Positions 1 to 7,377 of a DNA stretch of 56,835 nucleotides are shown piece by piece (the stretch's first letter is position 1; the number at the start of each line of letters is the position of its first letter). The notes under the pieces are model-generated. The model saw only the letters and a program-made list of their open reading frames with translations. It was not told the DNA's origin and searched no databases. The translations under genes and the position numbers were made by a program. The stretch is from contig CADBYM010000018.1 of assembly GCA_902798915.1 (NCBI GenBank), forward strand, positions 1 to 56,835. Reading direction: 5' to 3'. Origin of the DNA: an uncultured Coriobacteriaceae bacterium. Lineage in GTDB: Bacteria > Actinomycetota > Coriobacteriia > Coriobacteriales > Atopobiaceae.

Positions 1-1
1 T

Positions 2-958
2 GCTTGGCGAGATGCGGCTGTCGGGCGGCGTTCGGGAGGCGTGAGGTTAACGTGCAATAACATAAATGTACAGGGTGACATTTTCGCTCAACGACGACAC
101 GTGAAGACTCCGACTCGCAAAGCCGTGGTTCTTGCCTCAGCCATTCCCGCTGCACTCGTGCCGATCCTTCATGCCATCGGCTTTGTGCTTGGCCAAAACG
201 TGGTCGTGCATCCTGATGGCAGCATGACCTATGGGTGGATGCATACGGTAACTGTCTGCATCATTCTTTCCTACGGCATTGCATCGACTTGTATCTTGGC
301 ACACGAGTACCGCAATACGCGGTCGAGTGCGCAACGCAGCATGTGCCTGGCCTTCACGTCATTCATGCTGCCATTCATCGTCGGTGGCGTGGTGGATACC
401 CTCATACCAAGCACGCCGATAGCGGCCGCATGCATCGCGGCGTCGTTCACATTCGTTATGGTGTCGATGCAAGAGTCGCGCATCTCCAGTGATGCCCTCA
501 CCGGTCTCAACAACCGACATCGCGCGGACTCCTATCTTGAGACAAGCATGACACGCGTCTCGCCCGAGCATCCACTTCATCTCTTCATGATTGACCTCGA
601 TGGGTTCAAAGGCATCAACGACACCTATGGTCATCTCGAGGGAGACAAGGCGCTGTGCTTGGTGGCCGAGGCGCTTCGCGGTGCCTGTTCGAAGCTCAGT
701 TCCTTCGTGGCCAGGTGGGGCGGCGATGAGTTCATGCTGATCTGCACGAGACTAGCCGACGAAGACGAGGACTACGTCCCCGGTGTCATCAGGGACGAGC
801 TTGCCCGGAGGGCCGCGAAAGCGGACTTGCCTTATCAGCTCACCTGCAGCGTCGGCCACGCTTCCTGCGACTCTCCCGACGAAGACTGCCATCAGCTTGT
901 TGCACGGGCCGATGAGATGCTGTATCGCAACAAACGCAGTAAGAAGAGCAGCAGATAG
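2..958 (+). CDS. Membrane-anchored GGDEF (diguanylate cyclase) protein, 5' partial
   Basis: The frame is open from the window edge, so the gene probably begins upstream; a GTG at 41 is possible but its purine-rich box sits only one base away. Four hydrophobic segments (roughly residues 26-50, 66-86, 102-122 and 125-142, counting from the GTG) are followed by a GGDEF domain. The domain opens with DALTGLNNR, carries the metal-binding FMIDLDGFKGIND stretch, and has an intact WGGDEF signature. In this family two GGDEF domains condense GTP into cyclic di-GMP. No RxxD inhibitory site is obvious just before GGDEF. This is host sequence outside the prophage and ends about 140 bases before attL. Domain call is firm; activity is inferred. 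Confidence 0.85.
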   Translation, partial: AWRDAAVGRRSGGVRLTCNNINVQGDIFAQRRHVKTPTRKAVVLASAIPAALVPILHAIGFVLGQNVVVHPDGSMTYGWMHTVTVCIILSYGIASTCILAHEYRNTRSSAQRSMCLAFTSFMLPFIVGGVVDTLIPSTPIAAACIAASFTFVMVSMQESRISSDALTGLNNRHRADSYLETSMTRVSPEHPLHLFMIDLDGFKGINDTYGHLEGDKALCLVAEALRGACSKLSSFVARWGGDEFMLICTRLADEDEDYVPGVIRDELARRAAKADLPYQLTCSVGHASCDSPDEDCHQLVARADEMLYRNKRSKKSSR

Positions 959-1101
959 GTGGAACGGTATGCACGGGGTAGGCACGTTGGGTATACAGAG
1001 GCGAAAGAAGGGGCAAAACAAGTACGAGGGTAAAGCATTGGGTAAAGAACGGGATAGAAAGGAACAGGCCAACATCGCAAAACGGTGTTGACCTGCGGAA
1101 A

Positions 1102-1150
1102 TTCTGGTGCGCCCTGAGGGACTCGAACCCCCGACCTTCGGATTAGAAGT
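1102..1150. repeat. attL core (49-bp prophage attachment repeat)
   Basis: These 49 bases are identical to 51389-51437, the 3' half of tRNA-Arg(TCT) on the minus strand, from the anticodon loop through the encoded CCA and three bases beyond. To the right of 1150 the sequence no longer resembles a tRNA, so only the right copy is functional. The arrangement is that of a prophage integrated into the 3' end of a tRNA gene, with the displaced half-tRNA left at the distal end. Confidence 0.95.
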
Positions 1151-1204
1151 TTGGGACGGTCAGGGGTTACGAGCCGTCTACCTGCGGCTTTACATTTTCG
1201 TAAG

Positions 1205-1330
1205 GTGCGGAATGGGGCGTTTTGGGTGCGATTCTGGGGTGCCTAAACTTACGACAGCTTATCATATGTGCAACCACCTACCCGACGAGGCGCAGCCCGG
1301 CCGCGCTCGCGACGGCCACGTGGTCCGGTC
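1205..1330 (-). pseudogene. Remnant of an integrase 3' end plus its downstream flank (direct repeat of 2849-2972)
   Basis: Bases 1273-1330 match 2915-2972 perfectly over 58 bp. On the minus strand they encode the last about 17 residues and stop of the left integrase (ending AAGLRLVG). The adjoining 1205-1272 is a diverged copy of 2849-2914 and keeps a shared block, GCGTTTTGGGTGCGA, which could be an integrase arm-type site. Upstream in the coding sense (right of 1330) similarity stops abruptly and the STAS-like gene begins. So a second integrase tail sits next to attL, separated from the full integrase by a two-gene module. Confidence 0.85.
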
Positions 1331-1338
1331 TTACGATG

Positions 1339-1644
1339 TCAGCAGGTGACGAGATTTGCCCTATCCGACTCGCGTACGTCCATGACATTGCGCACGACTC
1401 TCGCCCAGAATGGACCGATGCCCGAGAAGCTCGTGCGCGCGCGAAGATCCTCTATACCCATGTCGGCCACGAGATGCCCGAACACCTCGTCCGCGAAGGA
1501 GTTGGTAATGGAATCCACCCCATCGAAGTCGAAGACCACTCTGGTTCTCGATCCTGCAATGATTTGGGAAACCTCTTCGTAGGCAGCTCTTCCAGCCATC
1601 CTCGTGACCAACGAGCGTCCATATTTGCTCATTTGTACAATCAT
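1339..1644 (-). CDS. STAS-like (DUF4325-type) domain protein, 101 aa
   Basis: This small protein has the DUF4325-like core VVFDFDGVDSITNSFADEVFG-type strand and helix (approximately residues 36-56); such STAS-like proteins usually sit beside ATP-binding partners. ATG at 1644 is preceded by a GGAAGGG box about 6 bases away. The stop lies only 9 bases from the end of the duplicated integrase tail. It follows the GHKL ATPase gene on the same strand after about 90 bp and is probably co-transcribed. By analogy with SpoIIAA/SpoIIAB partner switching the pair may form a regulated complex, but that is inference. Family call is fairly sure; role is unknown. Confidence 0.75.
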   Translation of the reverse strand: MIVQMSKYGRSLVTRMAGRAAYEEVSQIIAGSRTRVVFDFDGVDSITNSFADEVFGHLVADMGIEDLRARTSFSGIGPFWARVVRNVMDVRESDRANLVTC

Positions 1645-1733
1645 GTCCCTTCCTTTCGACAGCCGCCGTCTCTATGGGTGCCCAGCATAGTGGGGACTCC
1701 CTCACATCATAGACGAACGTCGGCATAACGTCG

Positions 1734-2726
1734 CTACCAGAGTATTCCATCGTCTGCCCCTTCATCCCAGAGTGGATACACTCCCTCTGCAGCGCTCCAA
1801 CTCACCGGCACGTCGTTGCCTTCCGGAAAAATCTGAGACTCGAGAATTGTGGACGAGTGGCTAACCGGCAATCTGAGCGATACGACCGTTCCAGGGTAGT
1901 AAAGCCCGCGAACCGCCGATGCGCCAACCTCCGTCACCTCAATCGCCTCTTTGCGCGAGACTATCCACATCTGGCCACCAAGGGCGGTGGTCGTTCGCAT
2001 CGCAAGGGTCAGTCCCATCCCGCCAGATGTCTCAGAATCGCGAAACGCGGGCCTTCCCACGTACTGTCCCTGCCTTTCCTCAAGTGCGCTAAGCACCCTC
2101 TCCAAAGGCGATTGATTTGCGTAAAGGGGGTTTGTGCCCATGCTCGTGGCGATTCCCTGGCCACTGTCGGCGACGCACAGTTCCACGAATCCCATGTTTG
2201 GGTAGTACTGTCCCGCGGCGACACCCTTGGCCGGAGACAATGAATGATTGATGACGTTGTCCATGATTTCGCTGAAAGAAATGTCCACAAAGCCGGCGAC
2301 CTGGTTACCAGGAGCCTCCACGCAATGCATTATCATCTCGCGGACACTCGTGGCTATCCATCCGGGGTCGTCGGCAGTCTCTATCTTCCTCGCTGGGATG
2401 AACCTGTCTGCGGGGTCATGCCTGCGGAATGACTCGCGCATGTCTAGTCCGAGTAGCCTATAGAAGTTCATGCGAGAGACGTAGGAATCCACACTCCGGC
2501 TCGGAGGGATCACTCTCACGCGGCCGCCGTGCGCCTGGACGGCCGCCCCAAGCTGGGTTAGGGCGACCATCTTCGTGATGGAGGCAAACCCAACGCGAGA
2601 CCAGTCAAGTGTCAGGCAGTCGCAGCCCTCAGCATCCAATAGGTTTCCATTGCAGCACAACTCATTCAATGGTGACGCACGCAGACCGAAGCAATCGGTA
2701 TGAACCTTCACGACAATATGTTTCAT
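1734..2726 (-). CDS. GHKL-type ATPase with an N-terminal STAS-like region, 330 aa
   Basis: The C-terminal half has GHKL/histidine-kinase-like ATPase motifs: an N-box (SEIMDNVINHS, Glu and Asn about residues 153 and 157), a G1 box (VADSGQGI, about 185-192), a G2 box (SGGMGL, about 234-239) and a final strand GTVVSLRLP. There is no His-phosphotransfer domain or transmembrane segment, so it is not a typical sensor kinase. Residues about 35-75 look like a STAS/MlaB-type strand-helix unit. Start: the ATG at 2726 has GGAGGT 6 bases upstream; an in-frame start at 2780 lacks one. It pairs with the downstream STAS-like gene and lies between two copies of the integrase 3' end. A defence or lysogenic-conversion role is inferred. 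Confidence 0.8.
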   Translation of the reverse strand: MKHIVVKVHTDCFGLRASPLNELCCNGNLLDAEGCDCLTLDWSRVGFASITKMVALTQLGAAVQAHGGRVRVIPPSRSVDSYVSRMNFYRLLGLDMRESFRRHDPADRFIPARKIETADDPGWIATSVREMIMHCVEAPGNQVAGFVDISFSEIMDNVINHSLSPAKGVAAGQYYPNMGFVELCVADSGQGIATSMGTNPLYANQSPLERVLSALEERQGQYVGRPAFRDSETSGGMGLTLAMRTTTALGGQMWIVSRKEAIEVTEVGASAVRGLYYPGTVVSLRLPVSHSSTILESQIFPEGNDVPVSWSAAEGVYPLWDEGADDGILW

Positions 2727-2848
2727 GCATAACCTCCATCTACCGATTCTGTGTTCATTGCATGAAGAGACTCGCGCCACGCCTGCGTCTTGTCTCAGAT
2801 AGGCGTGGTCGATTGTGTGTGGGGCGCGCTTGTCGGTCTCTCTGAATA

Positions 2849-2972
2849 GTGCGGATTAGGCGTTTTGGGTGCGAATCCGGGGTGCTAAACTCTCGGCAGA
2901 TTAGCAACAACGAAACCACCTACCCGACGAGGCGCAGCCCGGCCGCGCTCGCGACGGCCACGTGGTCCGGTC
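2849..2972. repeat. Direct repeat covering the integrase 3' end and flank (partner of 1205-1330)
   Basis: Bases 2915-2972 (the last codons of the left integrase) are identical to 1273-1330. The adjoining about 65 bp (2849-2914) are about 75-80% alike by eye. The two copies are direct repeats bracketing the STAS-like and GHKL genes, about 1.6 kb apart. Confidence 0.85.
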
Positions 2973-4140
2973 GCATGTAATGGCGACGCTCGACCTGCTC
3001 GGAGTGCCCGTGCATCAGGGCGTTGAGCGTGTCGGGCACTCCGGCCACCTGCATGAGCGTCACGTGGGTGTTCCTCATCTTCGAGAGCGGGACGTAGGGG
3101 ATGCCGTGGAGCCTTCCGACGTTGTTGCGACCCTCCTTGCGCGGGGCGTGCTTCGACCCGGACGGCTCGGCGAAGTATGAGCGCCAGGCCTTGTTCTGGC
3201 GCGACGCGGAGAGTTTGCAGACGAGCTCGTCGCGCGCGACCTTCGACGCGATCTCCCAGTAGCGCTCGCCCAGGGGCTCCATCATGGCCACGATGCGCAC
3301 GGACTGCCTGGTCTTGGTCGCCTTGCGCTCGTCGCGGTCGGTCCTGGCCGCATGCACGGCGAGCTGCGTGACCATCCGGTCGCCCACTTGCTGGCGGCGC
3401 ACGTCCATTCCGCGCAGCGCGAGGGCCTCCTCGACGCGGAGGCCGGCGCCGGCGCACGCGAGCCACGCCGGCTCGAGCGGTAGGCCGCGGATGCGCTCGA
3501 AGCACTCGAGCACCTCCTCCACGCCCCACACCTCGCGTACGCCCTCGATGGCCGCGAACGGGTCGTCGTCATAGTCAGGCTCCTCGCGGGCCGCATACCG
3601 GAAGCGGTGCCCGATGATCGGATTGGACGTGAGCACGCCCACCGAGACGCCCCAGGTCAGCACCGCCGAGAGCACGCGCTTGGCGTGCTGCGCCTTGTCG
3701 CGCGTCAACGTGTCGAGGTGCCGCTGCACCGTGGGCGGGTCTATCGCGCTCACGTCGGCGTCGCCCAGGACGTCGAGCCATGCGACGTGCTTGTGGTCAG
3801 CCGCGCGCTCGCGGCTGCCCGTGACCCCGGCCATGTGCCACCGGTAGTCCGCCGCCGTCTTTCCGGCGAGCTGCGGGAGGCGCGCCGTCTCGTAGAGCTT
3901 CCAGAGCGCCGAGAGCGTGACGCCGCACCCGAGGTCCGGTCTCGATCCCATCTGCAGCGACTGGGCCATGGCCCACGACTCGGCCTCCGCCCTGGTGTCG
4001 AACGTCTTCGACGTGCGGCGCTGGGAGCCGTCCGCCTTGACGCCCACGCCGACCTGCACGTACCACCTGCCGCTGGGCAGCTGGCGGATCGAGCCGACGC
4101 GCCTCCTTTTCTCGTCCCTCCCTGTGATATCATTTCCCAT
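2920..4140 (-). CDS. int: Tyrosine-type site-specific integrase (att-proximal), 406 aa
   Basis: A phage integrase of the lambda type, expected to recombine attP with the tRNA-Arg attB. The ATG at 4140 is chosen because GGAGGAGGT lies 8 bases upstream. An N-terminal AP2-like arm-binding segment (GSIRQLPSGRWYVQV, about residues 16-30) is followed by a SAM-like core-binding domain and a C-terminal catalytic domain. Catalytic residues visible are R235 (AGLRVEEA), R356 (MRNTHVT), H379 (MHGHSEQ) and the nucleophile Y388 (RHYMRP). The usual first His of the HxxR box is replaced (SKMR). Its position next to attL and leftward orientation fit the prophage integrase. Its 3' end is duplicated at 1273-1330. 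Confidence 0.93.
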   Translation of the reverse strand: MGNDITGRDEKRRRVGSIRQLPSGRWYVQVGVGVKADGSQRRTSKTFDTRAEAESWAMAQSLQMGSRPDLGCGVTLSALWKLYETARLPQLAGKTAADYRWHMAGVTGSRERAADHKHVAWLDVLGDADVSAIDPPTVQRHLDTLTRDKAQHAKRVLSAVLTWGVSVGVLTSNPIIGHRFRYAAREEPDYDDDPFAAIEGVREVWGVEEVLECFERIRGLPLEPAWLACAGAGLRVEEALALRGMDVRRQQVGDRMVTQLAVHAARTDRDERKATKTRQSVRIVAMMEPLGERYWEIASKVARDELVCKLSASRQNKAWRSYFAEPSGSKHAPRKEGRNNVGRLHGIPYVPLSKMRNTHVTLMQVAGVPDTLNALMHGHSEQVERRHYMRPDHVAVASAAGLRLVG

Positions 4141-4321
4141 GCGCATTACCTCCTCCGAAACGGGGTTTTGCAACCGGCCCGCGTGGATCGCACCCCGCGC
4201 GGGCCTTCCTCTGGCTAGACCTCCACGAGCTCCTTGCGCGGCCAAAGAGCCGCGCGGTCTCCCTCACGACCTCCACAGGCTCCTTCCGCACGTCCTCCTT
4301 CCACTTTGGCCGCCTTGCCGG
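4141..4321. other. Intergenic region with a GC-rich hairpin upstream of int
   Basis: About 180 bp separate int from the membrane protein gene upstream of it. A GGCCCGCG / CGCGGGCC inverted repeat (about 4176-4205) could form a hairpin just ahead of the int ribosome binding site, perhaps a weak terminator or attenuator. No convincing gene is seen here. Confidence 0.4.
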
Positions 4322-4918
4322 CTATTCAACCTTCCCCACATCTGGCCTGGGTGAGGCCTCCATCTCTTTCTGGGAGCGCACGTACCGATTCGCCTTCCGG
4401 CGCTTATCCAAATCCTTCTTGAGTAACGACATGGCTTTGCCAAGGCCAAACAGCGGCTCGATGCTGTCCCACATCAAAAGAAGCGAAAACACGACAAGCG
4501 CAATCTTGACTCCTGCAAAAAGCGTGTTCACGTCTGGCCCATTCGCTATCCTAGAGTCAAGGATGTCAGGCATGCTCTCAAGCACAGTCGATGCACCAAA
4601 CGCGATACCAAACATGGCAAATGAGCAAACGGTGTTCGATTTCAGCTCTCCAGACAATAGTTCGATGGGGTCAAGCAACTCTTCACAATAGTCGGTATCC
4701 AGAACGGCGGAGTGCACCTCGAGAAGGGCGGGGACTGTGAGTGCCAGCACCGCAAGCTGGCCTGCGACAATAACGCCAAGTATCTGCACCACATTCTCGT
4801 CGTCGAGCATGGTTGAGTTTGCTACTGGTATCAGGATAGCCAGCACCTCAGAGAGCAGTACCACAATGAGTAAGGTTGCGAAACCCGAGTTATTGCGAAC
4901 CCACATCGACGGACTCAT
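4322..4918 (-). CDS. Four-helix membrane protein, second gene of a candidate two-gene defence unit, 198 aa
   Basis: Four hydrophobic segments are visible: TLLIVVLLSEVLAILIPVA, then one around VVQILGVIVAGQLAVLAL, then one around VCSFAMFGIAFGASTV, and one around FAGVKIALVVFSLLLMW. A basic cytoplasmic tail rich in Lys/Arg follows. The ATG at 4918 has an AAAGGGGA box 8 bases upstream. The start lies inside the end of the preceding gene (29-bp overlap), so the two are translationally coupled. A soluble partner plus a multi-pass membrane protein, next to an integrase, is the layout of many abortive-infection systems. I do not recognise the family, and the membrane-effector role is inference. Confidence 0.65.
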   Translation of the reverse strand: MSPSMWVRNNSGFATLLIVVLLSEVLAILIPVANSTMLDDENVVQILGVIVAGQLAVLALTVPALLEVHSAVLDTDYCEELLDPIELLSGELKSNTVCSFAMFGIAFGASTVLESMPDILDSRIANGPDVNTLFAGVKIALVVFSLLLMWDSIEPLFGLGKAMSLLKKDLDKRRKANRYVRSQKEMEASPRPDVGKVE

Positions 4919-5816
4919 TAATGGTCCCCTTTCTCTGCCCCACACCACGAATGGCCACGATTATCTCACTGTCGTCAAGGGGTGCATCTTCGCTTACTCG
5001 TACCTCGATTACCTTAGCGAAATCATCGCTCTTGTGGGTCACCCGTTTTGAGCCGCCGCTCGCGACAGTCGTCGACCAGCTCCCCCCGCCGGCGGTGACG
5101 TAGTCTATAGTGTCGCCATACTCATCGCGCGGCATCTCGAGTTCGCCGGAAGAGTTAGAGAGCGTTATATCAACGTAATCGTTGTTGGTTACCTTCCTTA
5201 TGCGGTTGAGCAGTTCTGTTGTAGCGTACCCGGATCCCAAGAAGTTTGGACTCTGAAGCTTTAGGGTAACGTCATACACCTCGTCTGCCGACTCTATTGT
5301 CTCCCAGAATGATGACGAGGCCGTGATTTCATCAAGCGAGAAGTAATAGTTGTCGTCAGAGAGGAATTGCTTCACCATTGCTGTAAGCGATGCCTTGGCG
5401 CCACCAGCACTTTTAAACACGGTCGACTTCTTCTGAACCATTACTGTCTGTTGACCTGTGTCCACTATCACATAGACGAACGGATACGTATCAAGAACTC
5501 GAGGGATCACATCTGACAAATCCGTCTCGATTTCAAAACGCCTAAGCCGTTGCTTTCGGCAAAACTTTAGGAGATGCGCCGTCTCGCCAATGGGACGTGT
5601 ATAGAACAAGACGCTCTCTACACCGTTGAAAGACGATGGGTATGGTGCCGTGTCCGAGCAGTACCGAATGAGCTCATCCACCACATGTCGCTTCGAGAAT
5701 TCAACGTCCTGCCAGAGACCTATCTGTCCGTTTGGAATAACGGCATAACGATAGCAAGTAAACTTGATAGGTTTGGCTTTCTTGCTTGCGTCGAGCATGG
5801 TCGCAGTGTCACCCAC
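4890..5816 (-). CDS. Unrecognised soluble protein, first gene of the candidate two-gene unit, 308 aa
   Basis: A soluble protein starting near a FTCYRYAVIPNGQIGLW segment, an opening that loosely recalls DUF4747-like accessory proteins, but I cannot place it firmly. It has no membrane segments. Start: GTG at 5816, chosen because AGGAGG lies 8 bases upstream; the GTG at 5825 overlaps that box. Lower GC and more AT-rich codons than the phage structural genes suggest separate acquisition. It is coupled by a 29-bp overlap to the four-helix membrane protein. A sensor/regulator role in a phage-exclusion pair is a hypothesis only. Confidence 0.6.
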   Translation of the reverse strand: MGDTATMLDASKKAKPIKFTCYRYAVIPNGQIGLWQDVEFSKRHVVDELIRYCSDTAPYPSSFNGVESVLFYTRPIGETAHLLKFCRKQRLRRFEIETDLSDVIPRVLDTYPFVYVIVDTGQQTVMVQKKSTVFKSAGGAKASLTAMVKQFLSDDNYYFSLDEITASSSFWETIESADEVYDVTLKLQSPNFLGSGYATTELLNRIRKVTNNDYVDITLSNSSGELEMPRDEYGDTIDYVTAGGGSWSTTVASGGSKRVTHKSDDFAKVIEVRVSEDAPLDDSEIIVAIRGVGQRKGTINESVDVGSQ

Positions 5817-5852
5817 TGACCTCACCTCCTAAACACCAGCACCCTCGCTGAT

Positions 5853-5972
5853 TTATGGCAACCTATACAGGTGTAAGTAGATCGATAGCCATGTCCCTTC
5901 GTATGCGATCGCCTCCTTGTAGGGGGAGATGGTTGACCTATCGATTGCCTCCAATAGCGCTACTGCAGTCAT
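5853..5972 (-). CDS. 39-codon ORF coupled to the antitoxin gene, possibly a truncated partner gene
   Basis: The ATG at 5972 overlaps the antitoxin stop as ATGA, the typical arrangement of a toxin-antitoxin or coupled pair. The peptide begins MTAVALLEAIDRSTISPYK and stops after 39 residues. It has no recognisable domain and is short for a type II toxin, so it may be what remains of a longer partner. It could also be a genuine small protein or chance. Confidence 0.35.
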   Translation of the reverse strand: MTAVALLEAIDRSTISPYKEAIAYEGTWLSIYLHLYRLP

Positions 5973-6244
5973 CTGTGTTCTAGCCCTTCCCCATGCTTCG
6001 CCATGACGGCGTGCTTCTCCTCGTCCAGGCGCTCGCCGAACCACACGTTCATGAGCGCCTCGCCGCTCGTGCCTATGCGTGCTGCCGCACGGTCGATGCC
6101 GCGTGCCATGCCGACTGGCATGTCCAAGTGCACTGATATGTGCTGCAGGTTGTGCCTGCGAGCCGACGACATGTCCATGAACGCAGTGACGTCCTCGCCC
6201 TCGTCGAACCTGCGCTCAAGCTCCTCGTTGCTGGTTGCCTTCAT
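5969..6244 (-). CDS. CopG/BrnA-like antitoxin (ribbon-helix-helix), 91 aa
   Basis: The pattern fits CopG-superfamily antitoxins of the BrnA type: an acidic N-terminal stretch with FDEGEDVTAFMDMSSARR, then HISVHLDMPVGMARGID and a helix AARIGTSGEALMNVWFGERL. In that family the RHH domain binds operator DNA and the N-terminal part neutralises an RNase toxin. No BrnT-like toxin is next to it. The only coupled partner is a 39-codon ORF downstream, so it looks like an orphan or decayed module. It is followed upstream in the same direction by dinD. Family call moderate. Confidence 0.65.
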   Translation of the reverse strand: MKATSNEELERRFDEGEDVTAFMDMSSARRHNLQHISVHLDMPVGMARGIDRAAARIGTSGEALMNVWFGERLDEEKHAVMAKHGEGLEHR

Positions 6245-6250
6245 AGAAAC

Positions 6251-7120
6251 TCACTCCACATCCGTCATATCAGCCTCAGCGGAGAAGCCTCGCGACTCTC
6301 GCATCAGCCTGCGTTCGTCTGCCTTCACGCGTCGCGCCACCTTCTGCGCGTCCTCGGCGGGGGGAAGGTCCTCTGGCACGATTCCGCGGGAGACCATCGC
6401 CCGGCGAACGCTCTGGTTGTTCGCGACGTGCTCGCCCTCGATTGGCGCGGCACCGCGCATGTCGGACTGTTCGACGTTGTAGGCGGTCATGGACGTTGCG
6501 AGGTTCTTGGCGACTATGGCTATGCCCGACAGCCCATCGGCAAGCGGCTTGTTCTGGGAAAGCTTGAGCCGTCTCTTCATGGCGCGGGTGTCGTTGCCAC
6601 CGAAAAGCGCGCCGTCTCCCTTGGACTGTATGGTGGCGAACTCCCTGGGGGTCACGTCTCGCTCGAAAGCCACGGCGGCGAAGTGCCTGTCGGTGTCTCT
6701 GAGGGCGTCGCGCTCAACGAGCCGGCGCAGGTCAAGCATGCGCTGGGATATGAGCTCCGCAGACCGGGTCCTCATTGCGAAGTATGACTGGGCGAACGCT
6801 ATCTCCTCCTTGCGTGTGTCCCCGTTCATTGCGACGAGATAGCATGCGTAGCGCGTGAGCATATAGTCGCGTATGTCCCGGAACCCTCCCTTGGGCATGG
6901 GGGATGATTTGCTGACCTCAGCAAAATGTCGTTTAGCTGGTGTTTTGGCCGCTTCACAGGAGTCAATCGCGCGCCTGATCGCCTCTTCGAAGTTGCGCCA
7001 TTGCGCATACCCGAGCAGGTCCATCAATTCCCTTGCGTACCAGAACTCGACGCCATCCTCCGTCTCGTGACGCAAATCATCCAGCTGCAGCTGCCTGTCG
7101 CCGATCTCTCTCGTGTTCAT
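6251..7120 (-). CDS. dinD: DNA-damage-inducible protein D
   Basis: 289 aa, the usual length of DinD (about 275-290). The N-terminal part resembles a BRO-N-type domain (EDGVEFWYARELMDLLGY and FEEAIRRAIDSC), with the typical KPMPKGG-like segment here SSPMPKGGFRDI and a DYMLTRYACYLVAMNGD block. DinD proteins inhibit RecA-mediated strand exchange in E. coli and are SOS-induced there. Start ATG at 7120 has GGAAGGG about 10 bases upstream. I saw no clear LexA-type box before it. The gene lies in the leftward accessory block, where it may report host DNA damage around prophage induction (inference). Confidence 0.88.
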   Translation of the reverse strand: MNTREIGDRQLQLDDLRHETEDGVEFWYARELMDLLGYAQWRNFEEAIRRAIDSCEAAKTPAKRHFAEVSKSSPMPKGGFRDIRDYMLTRYACYLVAMNGDTRKEEIAFAQSYFAMRTRSAELISQRMLDLRRLVERDALRDTDRHFAAVAFERDVTPREFATIQSKGDGALFGGNDTRAMKRRLKLSQNKPLADGLSGIAIVAKNLATSMTAYNVEQSDMRGAAPIEGEHVANNQSVRRAMVSRGIVPEDLPPAEDAQKVARRVKADERRLMRESRGFSAEADMTDVE

Positions 7121-7180
7121 GTATGTGACTCCCTTCCTTCAACGCGCCACTTCTGCGAATGGGCAAGGCCGAGGCCCGGC

Positions 7181-7377
7181 CTACGCGGGCGTGAGGCTCG
7201 GGTCCCTCTCCGAGTCCGACAGCCTCAGGTCGAGCGCTCCGAGCACCTTGCACACGGTCCCAGCGCCTCGTACACCACGCCGAGGTCGTTCTCCTCCAGC
7301 ACGACGTTGAGGTATGCCCTCACGTCCTGCGGAGTCTCTATGTAGTCCGCCATGTCGAACCTGCTGCACTCGCTCAC
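7181..7377 (-). pseudogene. Frameshifted small gene resembling an addiction-module antidote
   Basis: A GTG at 7377 overlaps the stop of the preceding gene (GTGA). The frame reads on through ADYIETPQDVRAYLNVVLEE and VYEALG, then needs a frame change near 7262 to continue as VCKVLGALDLRL and stop at 7181. The first part has the ETP..V..YLN..LEE pattern of HigA/antidote-type proteins. With no shift the product would be about 38 residues. Either a real inactivating indel or a sequencing error. Confidence 0.5.

Noticed and set aside
1107..1349. ORF starting MRPEGLEPPTFG in the left att region
   Set aside because: This is the well-known spurious frame through a tRNA 3' half; the DNA is the att core and an integrase remnant.
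7121..7180. LexA-type SOS box upstream of dinD
   Set aside because: I found no convincing GAAC-N4-GTTC or related palindrome in this interval.
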